A stretch of DNA of 64,000 bases from the NCBI GenBank assembly GCA_023374025.1, contig SIJG01000037.1, positions 740,211-804,210 of the forward strand, in the 5' to 3' direction. Position 1 is the stretch's first letter. Each line of letters begins with the position of its first letter. The translations under genes and the position numbers were made by a program. The notes below the pieces were generated by a model, which was not told the DNA's origin, did no database searches, and worked only from the letters and a program-made list of their open reading frames with translations. The DNA comes from Heterodera schachtii (lineage: Eukaryota; Nematoda; Chromadorea; Rhabditida; Heteroderidae). Positions 1 to 11,285 of this stretch are shown here, one piece after another.

Positions 1-3000
1 AATCGGGACCCTGGGGCCTAAAAACAATTATATGGTCCTAAAAATCGGCCAACATTTGAACCCTGTGACAGAAACAAACAATTTTCATGAATCCTACCTG
101 TTCAAGGTGTACATGCGGTGCCGTGAGCAACCGATAAAGCACAAAACGTCCGTTCAGCGTCAGCAGCACAACAAACGGGTCAACAATGGACGCACTGACC
201 ACCGGGAAATTCGAATCGACCGTCAACACTTCCAATTGTTGGGGCGCATCGCCAATTGCGGACACCAGCAGCACCATTGTTGGGGTTACCTATTTCAAGA
301 AAATTTGGCATTATATATACATTTTTTAAATGGATAAAATTTTGCTTTGTACATGTTTTGTCATAACAGAGCCATGCCCAACCAATGAGAGCAATCAGTG
401 TTTAAAAAAAGAAGCACCATTCGTTTGAGGATGTGTTTAGGATTTGTGAATTTAACTAACCAAACTTTTCTATGCAATTTTTTGAAAAATCGTTGTCAGA
501 GTTATCAAAAAAAAAAAAAATTTTTTGTTTGATTGTACATGCCAGATATTAGAAAGAAACCTGAACAACAACTGAACCATCGGCCAATTCGCCAGCCGCC
601 ACGGTTGTCTCTGTTTGGCAGAACAGCAGCGGAGTGTCCAGCTCAACCATGTTGTCGTTGACCAGCTCCAACACCGCGCTGGACCGCTCACGTGCAATCA
701 CCAAAAAGCGATGCGCACCATTCCCCGTGGAATCGATCTCAATGTTGTTTGCCTGATGCTGATGGTGGCGTCCAACAATCCAGATTTGGAGAGCCTCGTC
801 CAAACTAAAAAAATTTGCAAAAGTTCGAAAAATTTTTTCAAAAATTAGTCACATTGTGCTGGCAATGACCTGCGGACGGATTGAAGAATGGAAAAAGCAA
901 AGTGCAGAATCTTTGCCATGTCCGGAGACGGTCATCTACCAAAATTAAAGGCAATAAAATTCGGAAAGTGTCCAATTTGCGGACCATGTCGAAGAAAATG
1001 TCGCGCGGCCGGTGCAGAAAGGCGTCGCTGACAAACGAAGCGCTGCAAGTGCGAAGCCATTTACAGGGGCCAATGTTCGTGACTGAGTCAACCACCTCAA
1101 AATGGTAATTGCGGCCAGAAAACGACGAACACTGGGGCTTGGACTGAAAATTTTGGAAAAATAAAAGAAATATTCATTAATCAGTACCGGTAACATCCGG
1201 CATTCCCGGCCCCAAAAAAAAATTTTTTTTTTTTTCGAAATTCGAGACAAAAAAAACCCGCAAATTTTTTGATCGAAAAAAAGAGGAAGCCAATTATAAA
1301 CCTAAAAAGGTTAACGACGAACAACCTCATCAATGTGGAAACTGTTGCAGAATTCTTTGCCGTACAAATGAATGTCGTCCTCGTCAAACAGTACAGCGGC
1401 CAAACCGTTGCCATTTTCGTCGGCATGTGAGCCTCCTCCTGTGACGTTGTTGATGATGTCATTGTTAGTAGTAATGGCATCATTAGTCAATTGCTTTGTG
1501 CCGATGTCAGAAGACATTGAATTGCGGCGTTTTTCGACGGCAGAAAAACGGAGCAATTTGGAGTCGCCAAGACGAGAGCCAACGAACAAAAAATTGTGCG
1601 AACAAACGGTCAAACAACAGGGAATTGATGTTTCTAACCAAAAAGGGAGGGAGTAAATAAAAATTAAAATTTGGAAAGAAAAAAAATTATACCAAATGTT
1701 TTTGTGAGGCGTATTCCCTGGACCATGCTGGTCTGATCAGTCTCTAGTGTCAGTATGTATAGGTCACCGTTTCGCAGCACCACCACAAGGTCATTTGGCG
1801 GAGAATCAACTGGTTGGATGGCACTTCCGTCTAAATTTTTATTTTTTTTCCAAAAATTGTAATATCCTAACAAAAAACCTAAACACAGTCGCAACTGTTG
1901 CTGGTCGTTGAGTGGGAAACGGCTGAACTCATTGGCGCAGGAATTGAGGCTGATCCCACGCGGTGGCACAGATTGGTTGAGGTAGACAATTTCGTTGGCA
2001 CCAAACAGACAAACACCGCCAATTGGCACTCGAATTGGCACACAACGCGCCACCGTCATTGGCAGTCCGTCAAAGTGCCACACAACGGCATGCACACGGT
2101 CTTTGATGTTCATGGACACGGCCAAGATGGCCACAGTGTCGTAGCGAACACAGGCACTAAAACAGAGTTTAGAATTCATACCAAATGAAGAATCGCGCAA
2201 TGTTTTCCAAATTTGTTTGGAATGGCATACCTATTTTGAATTTTCAACAATTTACATAGCCTGTCTGTACAAGAGGTGATGTGTCATGACTCATGACGCC
2301 AAACAAACTACCAATCCCTAACTCCGTCCCTGCATAGTGCAGTTATAAGTTAAGAAAATTTTTTTTTAAATTTCGAGCGGTTTTTTCTTTGCCGCTTACC
2401 GTCCCGCAGTTGTTTGGATGGGCTCGTAGAGGAACAACAGTGTTGGCTCATAATAGCCATGCAAAAAGCACATGTCCAGCACATTGTCTAACCGTTCGTC
2501 CAACGAACGCAGTTTGATGGTGTAACTTTGCAACAACATTTGTTGCTGTTGTTGCTGCTGGTTGTACAGCTTGGTCTCCTCCCTGGTGCTGACTGTGGAC
2601 GATTGTTGGCGCACCAATTCGGCGATGTTAAACGGCACAACAGCCAAATGACGTCCATACACTGAACACAGAGAAAGATGGAATGGAAGTTAAGAGTACG
2701 GAAAAAACGCATCAAATTAATGTCCAATTAGTTCATGAAATTTTATATGGATGAGACTGGGTTGGTTGACAAGACACCAAAAACGAACACCGCCAAAATT
2801 TGGAAAAATGTTGGTATTTGTAATTTTACAAAATAAACCATTGGAAATCTAAGTTCGGATGAATTTTGGATTGAAAATTTTATATTCGTAAGAAACCATT
2901 TATTCAGATAATGGAAAAAAGCCACCTTTGTAGAATTTGTCAGCCAAAACCAATTAAAAACCGATAAAGAAGTTAGTATCACACAATTTAATTCGACTTG

Positions 3001-3733
3001 GTCGAATTCCGATACATTTATGAATTTACTGTCCCATGACCTATAGACTGAGAAAACACGATAATTTAAGCACCCGTAAATGCACAACACCGATGTTCAG
3101 GGTCAGCACGAAGTTCGGGCTGATGAATGTTCTCATCGGTGTAACCATCGCGCAAAAATTCGTCCTCAATGGAATGCAGCGAAATGGTTGTCAGTGCCAT
3201 TGTGGCCGGGTTCACACCAACAATTGACAGTTTGGCATCATCAAAAGTCATTGCCAACGAGTCGCAACAATCGGCACTAACTAAAAACAGGAAAAAATGA
3301 ATGAAATTGAAATTCCTAATGTCTAAAATCGAGTCGGATAATTCGAAATGTAAACCCAGGTGCTTTAGGGCAAATTATGGCATTTTTTCCCCAAAAAATA
3401 CCCAAGGAAAGGGTCCTTATGAAATTGGACGTCATTTAAACACAATTTCTCGACCAATTCTCCTAAGTCATCTGAGCACGCACATTTTAATCTCACAACA
3501 GCCAAACTGCGCACAGGTGCCATCAGAGTGAAGGAAAGAAGGCATTCCAAACGGACTGTTGGTGGTTGACCAGCGAAACCATCCGTTGGCACAAAAAATG
3601 GGTTCAGTCGGTAGAATTTGATGCATTTTGCACAAACAGTGACCAGTTGCTTGCCAGGGCCCGGCAAAAAATTACCCCACGCACTGAAATTCACTGATGT
3701 GGCACCATCAGTCTCGTGCAAAAGTGAATACAT
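1..3733 (-). CDS. CPSF1: CPSF1 (CPSF160), 5' half, copy 1; continues off left edge
   Basis: Large WD/beta-propeller subunit of the cleavage and polyadenylation specificity factor, acting in the nucleus in pre-mRNA 3' end formation. Start at 3731-3733 ([10 protein letters not shown]). Exons I can splice in phase: 3484-3733, 3074-3280 ([15 protein letters not shown], like the family DAKLSVVEYDPGT block) and 2400-2661 ([11 protein letters not shown]). Further coding blocks lie near 1888-2156 ([19 protein letters not shown], a CPSF1 hallmark), 1690-1830 ([13 protein letters not shown]), 1530-1610 ([16 protein letters not shown]), 1310-1480, 950-1130, 560-800 (ending [12 protein letters not shown]) and 38-277 ([19 protein letters not shown]). 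Together these cover about the first 700 residues of a protein usually near 1,440. A poly-Q tract interrupts exon 3. Frames look open. The family call is from remembered CPSF1 similarity; distal exon borders are approximate. Confidence 0.85.
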
Positions 3734-3774
3734 TTTTGATTATGGCTGGAAATGAAAAAATCAGCTCTAATGCA

Positions 3775-4047
3775 CACAGCGGCCCAATTTTAGGCTCCAA
3801 GTACAATTATGCTGGACGTTGATTACGTATAGCATCACTTATTTTATGAAATTTTCCAGACTTATAACTCGGACAATAATAGACCAAATAAAACCATTTT
3901 TTGCTCATTTTGAAGGAAAAATTCTGGAGAATATTCTAAGTTTTATTTGATTGGGCAAAAAATTTTAAGTTTTGCAAAGTTTTGGCGTTCTGATTACTAA
4001 ATAAATAATAAATATTTGCACTGAAAGCCAAAAATCGGGCCGCTGTG
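3775..4047. mobile_element. MITE, 273 bp, in the CPSF1 copy 1 upstream region
   Basis: The ends are inverted repeats of about 21 bp, starting CACAGCGGCCC on the left and ending GGGCCGCTGTG on the right, with two mismatches over 21 positions. TGCA flanks both sides (3771-3774 and 4048-4051) as a likely 4-bp target duplication. The same upstream region next to CPSF1 copy 2 (about 9420-9540) continues straight across this point, giving an empty site. No coding capacity. The superfamily is not clear from the termini. Confidence 0.75.
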
Positions 4048-4326
4048 TGCACTTTGGGTGCCCAATCGACTTTTAGACGCACAAATAATGACCATTTTCA
4101 TTTCTTTTGGGTTATTTCAGCTGTAGTGGGGTGAATTTCCAAAATCAAAAAACGGAATGGGACTTTAATACGTTGTTTTTTGCATTGGAAAAAGGGACGC
4201 GACTAGTGAGAAGAATGCAATTCACAAAATATTTAAAATTTGAAACTACATTTAACTTTTATAAGAAACTGTAAATTAGAAATTTATGCTTTTTGTGCAG
4301 GTCAATTAAAACATGTGAATATAAAA

Positions 4327-4746
4327 TTAATTGTCCATGGAAATCTTGTTCTTGGTCAACAGCTTGTTCAAGCCACGCTCAATGGATTTGAGATCGGCCC
4401 GCACGGATTCGAGCTGCGCTTTGACATCGGCCCGGACGGACGCGAGATCTTCTTTGACATTGGCCCGGACAGACGCGAGATCTTCTTTGACATCGGCCCG
4501 GACGGACGCGAGATCTTCTTTGAGATCGGCCCGGACGGATTCGAGCTTATATTCGACGTAGAGCACAGCCGAAACGGTGAGACCGGCTGCAGCGAGCACA
4601 AAGGCCCCCACCAATCCCGCGAATACATTCGAATGGTTTGTGGAAGTAGTCGAGACTTCCTTGGAAAGCTCGTGAAATTTCGTCGCCATTCCGTTGAACT
4701 TTCCATCACAGTCGCTACGTACCCGCTTTTCAAGGGCGAACAAGTC
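4327..4746 (-). CDS. Small membrane-anchored coiled-coil protein with 11-residue repeats
   Basis: I do not recognise an ortholog. The last exon starts after an acceptor at 4747-4749 (reading DLFALEKRV) and ends at a stop at 4327-4329. About 138 residues are visible: a polar N-terminal part, one transmembrane segment (FAGLVGAFVLAAAGLTVSAVL, about residues 41-61), then a long charged helix made of a repeated 11-residue unit (DLASVRADVKE and variants). At DNA level this is a 33-bp tandem repeat at about 4410-4540. The 5' exon with the start methionine was not found; the first in-frame initiator-like codon in the exon is TTG. The architecture resembles CCDC90/DUF1640-like membrane coiled-coil proteins, but that is only a shape match. 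It lies between the ucr-2 fragment and CPSF1 copy 1. Confidence 0.5.
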   Translation of the reverse strand, partial: DLFALEKRVRSDCDGKFNGMATKFHELSKEVSTTSTNHSNVFAGLVGAFVLAAAGLTVSAVLYVEYKLESVRADLKEDLASVRADVKEDLASVRANVKEDLASVRADVKAQLESVRADLKSIERGLNKLLTKNKISMDN

Positions 4747-4838
4747 CTAAACGGAGTTTGTTCGATTGAGTTAAACATTTAAAACAACTTTCCAATCGAC
4801 GACACCAACAGTCGAATAGTGGCGAAAAGAGTCGCTTC

Positions 4839-5914
4839 TTAAATAATATTTGGGTGAATTGCAAACACTTTCGTCATTTGGACCAACCGAGAGAGATTGG
4901 CCTGCAGAGTTGCGCCCGATTGACCCGTCACCCACAGAAGGCGAACACCCACTTCAAAGGGAAAAATGAAAAAACAAAAACAATGAAAAAAAAACGAACA
5001 GTAATTGGTCGAATCGGTGCCGATTGCGTTGCGCAACTGATGGGTGAGTTCGACTTCGTCATGTTGCTCAAAGCACGCGCCGGAACGGAAAGCAAACATC
5101 AGTTGGGAAACTGGGCCCTGAAAGACGAAAGCTTTGCAGAGAACTCGAAAAAAAAAATCATTCACTTTCAGTTTACTATTTGATTGTGAAAACGGAAATT
5201 TTAAGAATTTGGAGTCCGAATGTAGACAAAATTTGAGAATTTGTTTAGACATTTTCAAGAAAGACAACGAATTGATTTGCAAAAAACTCGAAAGAAAAGA
5301 AAAAAAATTGGCATCATCTAACCGCATAGTCCAAAAGCAAGTCGTGTTCGATGTTGACGCCGATCAGTGCCACCTCCTTGGTCAACCAGCGCGAATTGAC
5401 AATTTGTGGAGTGCGCTTGTTGGTGATGTTCCCAATTTGAAAGTGGGGAGACAACAGTGCGGTGCCTTTGGCCAACAATTGGCAAGCCTGGTCAGCAGCA
5501 AACGATGACGAACAGTTGGCGGTGGTCAATGTTTGCATTTCCGCAGTCCGTTTGGCGATCTGTTTGGGATTTTGTCATATGCAAAATTCGAAAAAATGAT
5601 GGTGGGCCATAAAAAAATTTTTAAAGACCAAGAGTTTTGATAAAGATTCAGGAATTGCACCTCGCAAAAAAAAAGAAAAGAAAAATTCACTTTCAGTTTA
5701 CTATTTGATTGTGAAAACGGAAATTTTAAGAATTTGGAGTCCGAATGTAGACAAAATTTGAGAACCACCATACCTGAAGTTCCACCGACGAAACAGAGAA
5801 ACCGGTGGGCAGTCGGGAGATTTTTTGTTGGACCAGCTCAACAGTCGGTCCCACTTTCATGGCGGAAGCGGCGGCCGTGGCAAAGTGGCGCGATGGGCAG
5901 CGCAAACGGAGCAT
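4839..5914 (-). pseudogene. ucr-2: Cytochrome bc1 complex core subunit 2 (ucr-2), scrambled fragment
   Basis: M16-family core protein of mitochondrial complex III. Exon 1 (5774-5914) starts MLRLRCPSRHFATAAASAM, a plausible mitochondrial presequence, and contains SRLPTGFSVSSVELQ. It splices naturally to an exon near 5011-5122 (GPVSQLMFAFRSGACFEQH, matching the PVSRIGLFIKAG block). A third block at about 4839-4926 ends in a stop. A middle-domain exon (about 5319-5561, TKEVALIGVNIEHDLLLDYA, matching the SARMALIGLGVSHPVL block) sits between exons 1 and 2, out of order. A 79-bp intron sequence is present on both sides of it. The C-terminal half of the protein is absent, so this is a broken or misassembled copy. 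Confidence 0.7.
5161..5239. repeat. 79-bp direct repeat, copy A (copy B at 5686-5764)
   Basis: Intron-derived sequence starting TTCACTTTCAGTTTAC is found identically at 5161-5239 and 5686-5764. The two copies bracket the displaced ucr-2 middle exon. They mark the junction of a local duplication or insertion, or an assembly join. Confidence 0.85.
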
Positions 5915-6163
5915 TTTGATGACAAAAAAAGTTGTAAACAAAGAAAAAAAATGTTAAAAGCAAAATTAAAAATGAAAGAAATGTGACTGATCGATTGACG
6001 CGAACAGGGAAAATTCGTTCGAAAAACGAATAATGAAAACAAAACAAACATTTGTATACAAATATGTACGAAGTGGAAAAAAACGACAACAATAACAACG
6101 AACAAAAACTAGGATGAGAATTTGTTTGTGTTTTGATCAATTTCGGGGAGTGTGAAAATTCCA

Positions 6164-9100
6164 TCAATAATGCGACATTGTCCGACACAATTCGATGAGA
6201 TCTGAAGGAGAAAACTATGAAATTTTCCGTAAATTCGCGAATTAAAAAAATTAAAAAATTATACCATCAATAATTTGGTAACGACTGGTGCCCAACTTCC
6301 GTGCCAAATCCGTCTTGTCCTGGACGCTCAAATACAAAGGCTCGACTTTGTTACTGTTGTTGGTGATGATGGTCGTCCTCTTGCAATGGTGTTGGTCGAC
6401 ATGCCATGCCAAATCAATGAGAGCAATCAGTGTTTAAAAAAAGAAGCACCATTCGTTTGATGATTAAAAAAAGAAGCACCATTCGTTTGAGGATGTGTTT
6501 AGGATTTGTGAATTTAACTAACCAAACTTTTCTATGCAATTTTTTGAAAAATCGTTGTCAGTTATCAAAAAAAAAAATTTTTTTTTTGTTTGGACATGCC
6601 AGATATTAGAAAGAAACCTGAACAACGACTGAACCATCCGCCAATTCGCCAGCCGCTACGGTTGTCTCTGTTTGGGAGAACAACAGCGGAGTGTCCAGCT
6701 CCACCATGTTCTCGTTGACCAGCTCCAACACCGCGCTGGAACGCTCACGTGCAATAACCAAAAAGCGATGCGCAACATTCCCTGTCGAATTGGCATCTAT
6801 GTTGTTTGACTGATGCTGATGGTGGCGTCCAACAGTCCAGATTTGGAGAGCCTCGTCCAAACTAAAAAAAATTGGCTGAAAAAATTCAAAAAAATTACAA
6901 AAATCGGGCACATTGTGCTGGCAATGATCTGCGGACGGATTGAAGAATGGAAAAAACAAAGTGCAGAATCTTTGCCATGTCCGGAGACGGTCATCTAGCA
7001 AAATTAAAAGAAATAAAATTCGGAAAAAGTGTCCAATTTGCGGACCATGTCGAAGAAAATGTCGCGCGGTCTGTGCAGAAAGGCGTCGCTGACAAACGAA
7101 GCGCTGCAAGTGCGAAGCCATTTACAGGGGCCAATGTTCGTGACTGAGTCAACCACCTCAAAATGGTAATTGCGGCCAGAAGACGACGAACACTGGGGCT
7201 TGGACTGAAAATGTTGGAAAAGTAAAACGAAAAGGTTCGACGAACAACCTCATCAATGTGGAAACTGTTGCAGAATTCTTTGCCGTACAAATGAATGTCA
7301 TCCTCGTCAAACAGTACAGCGGCCAAACCGTTGCCATTTTCGTCGGCATGTGAGCCTCCTCCTGCGACGTTGTTGATGATGTCATTGTTAGTAATAATGG
7401 CATCATTAATCAATTGCGATGCGCCGATTTCAGAAGACATTGAATTGCGGCGTTTTTCGACGGCCGAAAAACGGAGCAATTTGGAGTCGCCAAGACGAGA
7501 GCCGACGAACAAAAAATTGTGCGAACAAACGGTCAAACAACAGGGAATTGATGCTTCTAACCGAAAGAGGGGGGGGGGGGGGGTAAATAAATTAGTAAAA
7601 TTTAGAAATTTACTAAAAAATATACCAAATGCTTTTGTAAGGCGTATTCCTTGGACCATGCTAGTCTGATCAGTCTCTAGTGTCAGTATGTACAGGTCAC
7701 CGTTTCACAGCACCACCACAAAGTCATTTGGCGGAGAATCAACTGGTTGGATGGCACTTCCGTCTAAATTTCATTTTTTTTAAATTGTAATTTAAAAACC
7801 AAAAAATGGGTGCTATTTCTCCTGAAATAAAAGGAAACTCAAAAGTTTTAACAAAGATTCAATAGTAAAATGTAATTAAAATTCAAATTTGCTAAAGTCG
7901 CCTTATTCTCTCTCCTGTATATGAAAACGCCAAAAAAATTTTTTTGATTGCCGACTATTAAAATCCCTGGTCCAATTCCCGTCGAACCAACAAAAACCTA
8001 AACACAGTCGCAATTGTTGCTGGTCGTTCAGTGGGAAACGGCTGAACTCATTGGCGCAGGAATTGAGGCTGATCCCACGCGGTGGCACCGATTGGTTGAG
8101 GTAGACAATTTCGTTTGCACCAAACAAACAAACACCGCCAATTGGCACTCGAATTGGCACACAACGCGCCACCGTCATTGGCAGTCCGTCAAAGTGCCAC
8201 ACAACGGCATGCACACGGTCCTTGATGTTCATGGACACGGCCAAGATGGCCACAGTGTCGTAGCGAACACAGGCACTAAAACAGAGTTTAGAATTCATAC
8301 CAATTTGTCGCTTACCGTCCCGCTGTTGTTTGTATGGGCTCGTAGAGAAACAACAATGTTGGCTCATAATAACCATGCAAAAAGCACGTGTCCAGCACAT
8401 TGTCTAACCGTTCGTCCAACCAATTAGTCCATGCAATTTTATATGGATGAGACTGGGGGTTGACATGACACCAAAAACACACCCCTAAAATTTGGGAAAA
8501 TGTCACAAACGAACACCGCCAAAATTTGGAAAAATGTTAGTATTTGTAATTTTACAAAATAAACCGTTAGAAATCTAAGTTCGGATGAATTTTGGATTGA
8601 AAATTTTATATTCGTAAGAAACCATTTATTCAGATAATGGAAAAAAGCCACCTTTGTAGAATTTGTCAGCCAAAACCAATTAAAAACCGATAAAGAAGTT
8701 AGTATCACACAATTTAATTCGACTTGGTCGAATTCCGATACATTTATGAATTTACTGTCCCATGACCTATAGACTGAGAAAACACGATAATTTAAGCACC
8801 CGTAAATGCACAACACCGATGTTCAGGGTCAGCACGAAGTTCGGGCTGATGAATGTTCTCATCGGTGTAACCATCGCGCAAAAATTCGTCCTCAATGGAA
8901 TGCAGCGAAATGGTTGTCAGTGCCATTGTGGCCGGGTTCACACCAACAATTGACAGTTTGGCATCATCAAAAGTCATTGCCAACGAGTCGCAACAATCGG
9001 CACTAACTAAAAACAAAAAAATGAATGAAATTGAAATTCCTAATGTCTAAAATCGAGTTGGATAATTCGAAATGTAAAACCAGGTTGCTTTAGCGCAAAT

Positions 9101-9404
9101 TATGGCATTTTTCCCCCGACCAATTCTCAAGTCATTCTGACAATGAGTACACACATTTTAATCGCACAACAGCCAAACTGCGCAGAGGTGCCATCAGAGT
9201 GAATGAAAGAAGGCATTCCAAACGGACTGTTGGTGGTTGACCAGCGAAACCATCCGTTGGCACAAAAAATGGGTTCAGTCGATAGAATTTGATGCTTTTT
9301 GCACAAACAGTGACCAGCTGCTTGCCAGGGCCCGGCAAAAAATTACCCCAAGCACTGAAATTCACTGATGTGGCACCATCGGTCTCGTGCAAAAGTGAAT
9401 ACAT
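6164..9404 (-). pseudogene. CPSF1: CPSF1 copy 2: tandem duplicate, internally deleted, with C-terminal exons
   Basis: Near-identical duplicate of copy 1 from its start (ATG at 9402-9404) to about 6410, with upstream sequence also shared. Exon 3 is damaged: roughly 240 bp present at 2500-2720 in copy 1 (the acceptor and [11 protein letters not shown] to poly-Q) is missing near 8421. Past 6410 copy 2 does not continue into the mid-protein. It joins sequence coding LYLSVQDKTDLARKLG (exon ending 6265) and, after a 63-bp intron, DLIELCRTMSHY plus stop (6164-6201). This equals the CPSF1 C-terminus (family pattern YLYLST...ELAKKIGT...IILDDLLE). So about 700 mid-protein residues are absent. The real C-terminal exons of a CPSF1 gene are thus fused to the N-terminal half. 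A 29-bp tandem duplication lies near 6435-6490. Functional only if the product is a shortened protein. Confidence 0.8.
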
Positions 9405-9864
9405 TTTGATATGGCTGGAAATGAAATACAAAAAATCGGCGCTATTACACTTTAGGTGACCAATCAACTTTTAGAATCAACAAGCATCCATTTTTTGGCG
9501 CTACTAAAGTAGTGGGGTAATTTTTGAAATCAAAAAAACTAAACTGAACGGGGGGGGGGGGAGGACAGCAGATCTCTAATATGTTTTGTGTTACGCCCCA
9601 AAGTCCGAAGAGGAATAAAACAATTATTTATTCAAAAAGAAAAGGACAAGGGCGAATGGGGTCATATATTGATTGGGAGCAAAGGGAACAAATAAATGAA
9701 TAAAATGGAGAAGAAGCAAAAGAATGATGGGGAAGGGTCAACATCGCGGGTATTTATGGGCGGAAAAGTGGGCGTGACATAACGAAGGGAGAAGGGAAAT
9801 ACAAATGAAACAAAGGGTCAAAATGGGCATAAAATAAATTTCTCTTTTTTTCGTTTCTAATGAC
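9405..9864. other. Upstream flank, no gene seen
   Basis: The first ~130 bp matches the region upstream of CPSF1 copy 1 (without the MITE). The rest is AT-rich with a poly-G run near 9549-9560 and no supportable ORF or RNA gene. Confidence 0.6.
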
Positions 9865-11030
9865 TAGGGCCGCGACTTTTAGTGACGAAAAATCCCAAAA
9901 TAGTTAACTAAAATAGTGAGTAAAAATGCCAAAATAGTGACAAAATAGTGACAAAAAGTCCGAAATAGTGACAAATAGTGATCTAATTTTCAGCCACAAA
10001 TTAAGCAAAAATAATTTTTATTCACTGGTTGCAGTTGCAAATGAGCTACATTTCTTTTGAACTATTTTAATAACAAATAAGAACATTTTTAAATCAATTT
10101 GTCAAAAAAAAAAATTTGGGGGAAGAATTTTTAAGAAAATTTTCCAATTCTTAGTCACAGCGTCCGGAAACTGAGCTGCTGTACCAAAAAAGATTTGTAT
10201 GTGTGGCTCAGTGGTTTTTGTAAGATAGTGAAGGGACAAAGGGCGGGGGTTCGAGTCCGCTGTGCAACATGAATATTTTTATTTATTTTTGTCCAAAATA
10301 TTAAAAAATGACGATTTTGGGAAATTATTTTTGAAGGTTTTTGCTAACCAAATTGGACAAACTTGGTATCATTCGAAAGCTCTCGACAAGGATAAGCTTT
10401 TTCTAAGCATATGCTAAAAAATTGGGCGTTATGTAAAAAAGTTACAGGAATTTTAAATTTTCATAATGGTCTCATGCAAAAATGTGATAGAAAAATCGTA
10501 AAATCTTATAGAAGATTCGATGCAGAATTTTTTCCTCTATCGATATGCAAAATTTGCTGTGGATCTAACATATAGAAATGAAGCTAAACATAGCGAAATA
10601 AATGTTGTTTTTCCTAATAACAAAAACATTAGATAGTACGCCAAAAGGAGACAAAAAATTAGAGAAAAAAAGATAATGTTTTTCTCTAGCATTCTCTATT
10701 TATTGGTACACATCTCGTTTTTTCGGACGGTGTGTAGTGGTATTTTTGAAAAAAGAATTTAGGTCAATTCTTAGGGGTGTATTTTTCGTTTTTATTGCAT
10801 TTTTGTTAATAAATTTTCCATAAATTGTCAAAATAGTGAAAAAATAGTGACAAAATGCCAAAATAGTGAATTTTCACTATTTTAGTGACGAAGCGCCAAA
10901 ATAGTGATTTCTAGTGACAGATAATGACATCAGAATCGAAAAATTTTAATGCAGAAATGCGTTTTTTGAGCTCCTTTCTTCAAATCAATTGAGCAAAAAA
11001 AATAGTTTTTCACTAAAAATCGCGGCCCTA
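9865..11030. mobile_element. Non-autonomous hAT-type element A, 1,166 bp
   Basis: Terminal inverted repeats TAGGGCCGCGA...TTTTAGTGA (left) and TCACTAAAAATCGCGGCCCTA-like (right). An exact 8-bp target duplication CTAATGAC lies at 9857-9864 and 11031-11038. TAGGG termini with an 8-bp duplication are typical of the hAT superfamily. Many copies of a short AAATAGTGAC motif lie just inside each end (9900-9980 and 10830-10920), as expected for subterminal transposase sites. No transposase ORF. A tRNA-headed SINE-like sequence is nested inside. Confidence 0.85.
10190..10430 (+). mobile_element. tRNA-headed SINE, nested in hAT element A
   Basis: A polymerase III type-2 promoter is visible: box A TGGCTCAGTGG (10204-10214) and box B GGTTCGAGTCC (10248-10258), about 34 bp apart. 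A body then continues through CTTGGTATCATTCGAAAGC to about 10430. The same head and body recur in reverse at 62640-62890, and body-only copies lie at 29.0-29.9 kb. The head does not fold as an intact tRNA, so this is not called a tRNA gene. Homology to the 29-kb copies continues to about 10690, so the element may be longer. Confidence 0.65.
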
Positions 11031-11264
11031 CTAATGACAAAATAGATTTTGAATGTTTTATTAACATAATCAAATAGAAATTAATGCTTTCTATTGCATT
11101 TGTTAAGTGAAAAAGTTTTTGTTATTAGTAAATATGTATTTGGCAATAAATGGTCTTAATTCTTTTTTAAAAAAAGAAAAGAAATTGTTTTTAAATGATT
11201 CCTTTGTTGGGGATTAAATTAATTTTATTAATTATGAATTAAGCAGAGGAGTTAATTTTACAAA

Positions 11265-11285
11265 ATTGAGTCGCTGTGTTTGGAA
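11265..11285. repeat. Left stub of the minisatellite, cut off by hAT element B
   Basis: ATTGAGTCGCTGTG followed by TTTGGAA matches the array unit variant seen at 20985 and 23565. Removing element B and one target duplication rejoins it to the array at 12443. Confidence 0.7.

Noticed and set aside
4240..4782. Plus-strand 180-codon ORF with DIGPDGREIFF repeats
   Set aside because: Antisense shadow of the 33-bp repeat in the minus coiled-coil gene; the minus frame has a membrane segment and a splice acceptor.
10196..10270. Functional tRNA gene
   Set aside because: Boxes A and B are present but acceptor and anticodon stems do not pair, and the segment recurs with a SINE body.
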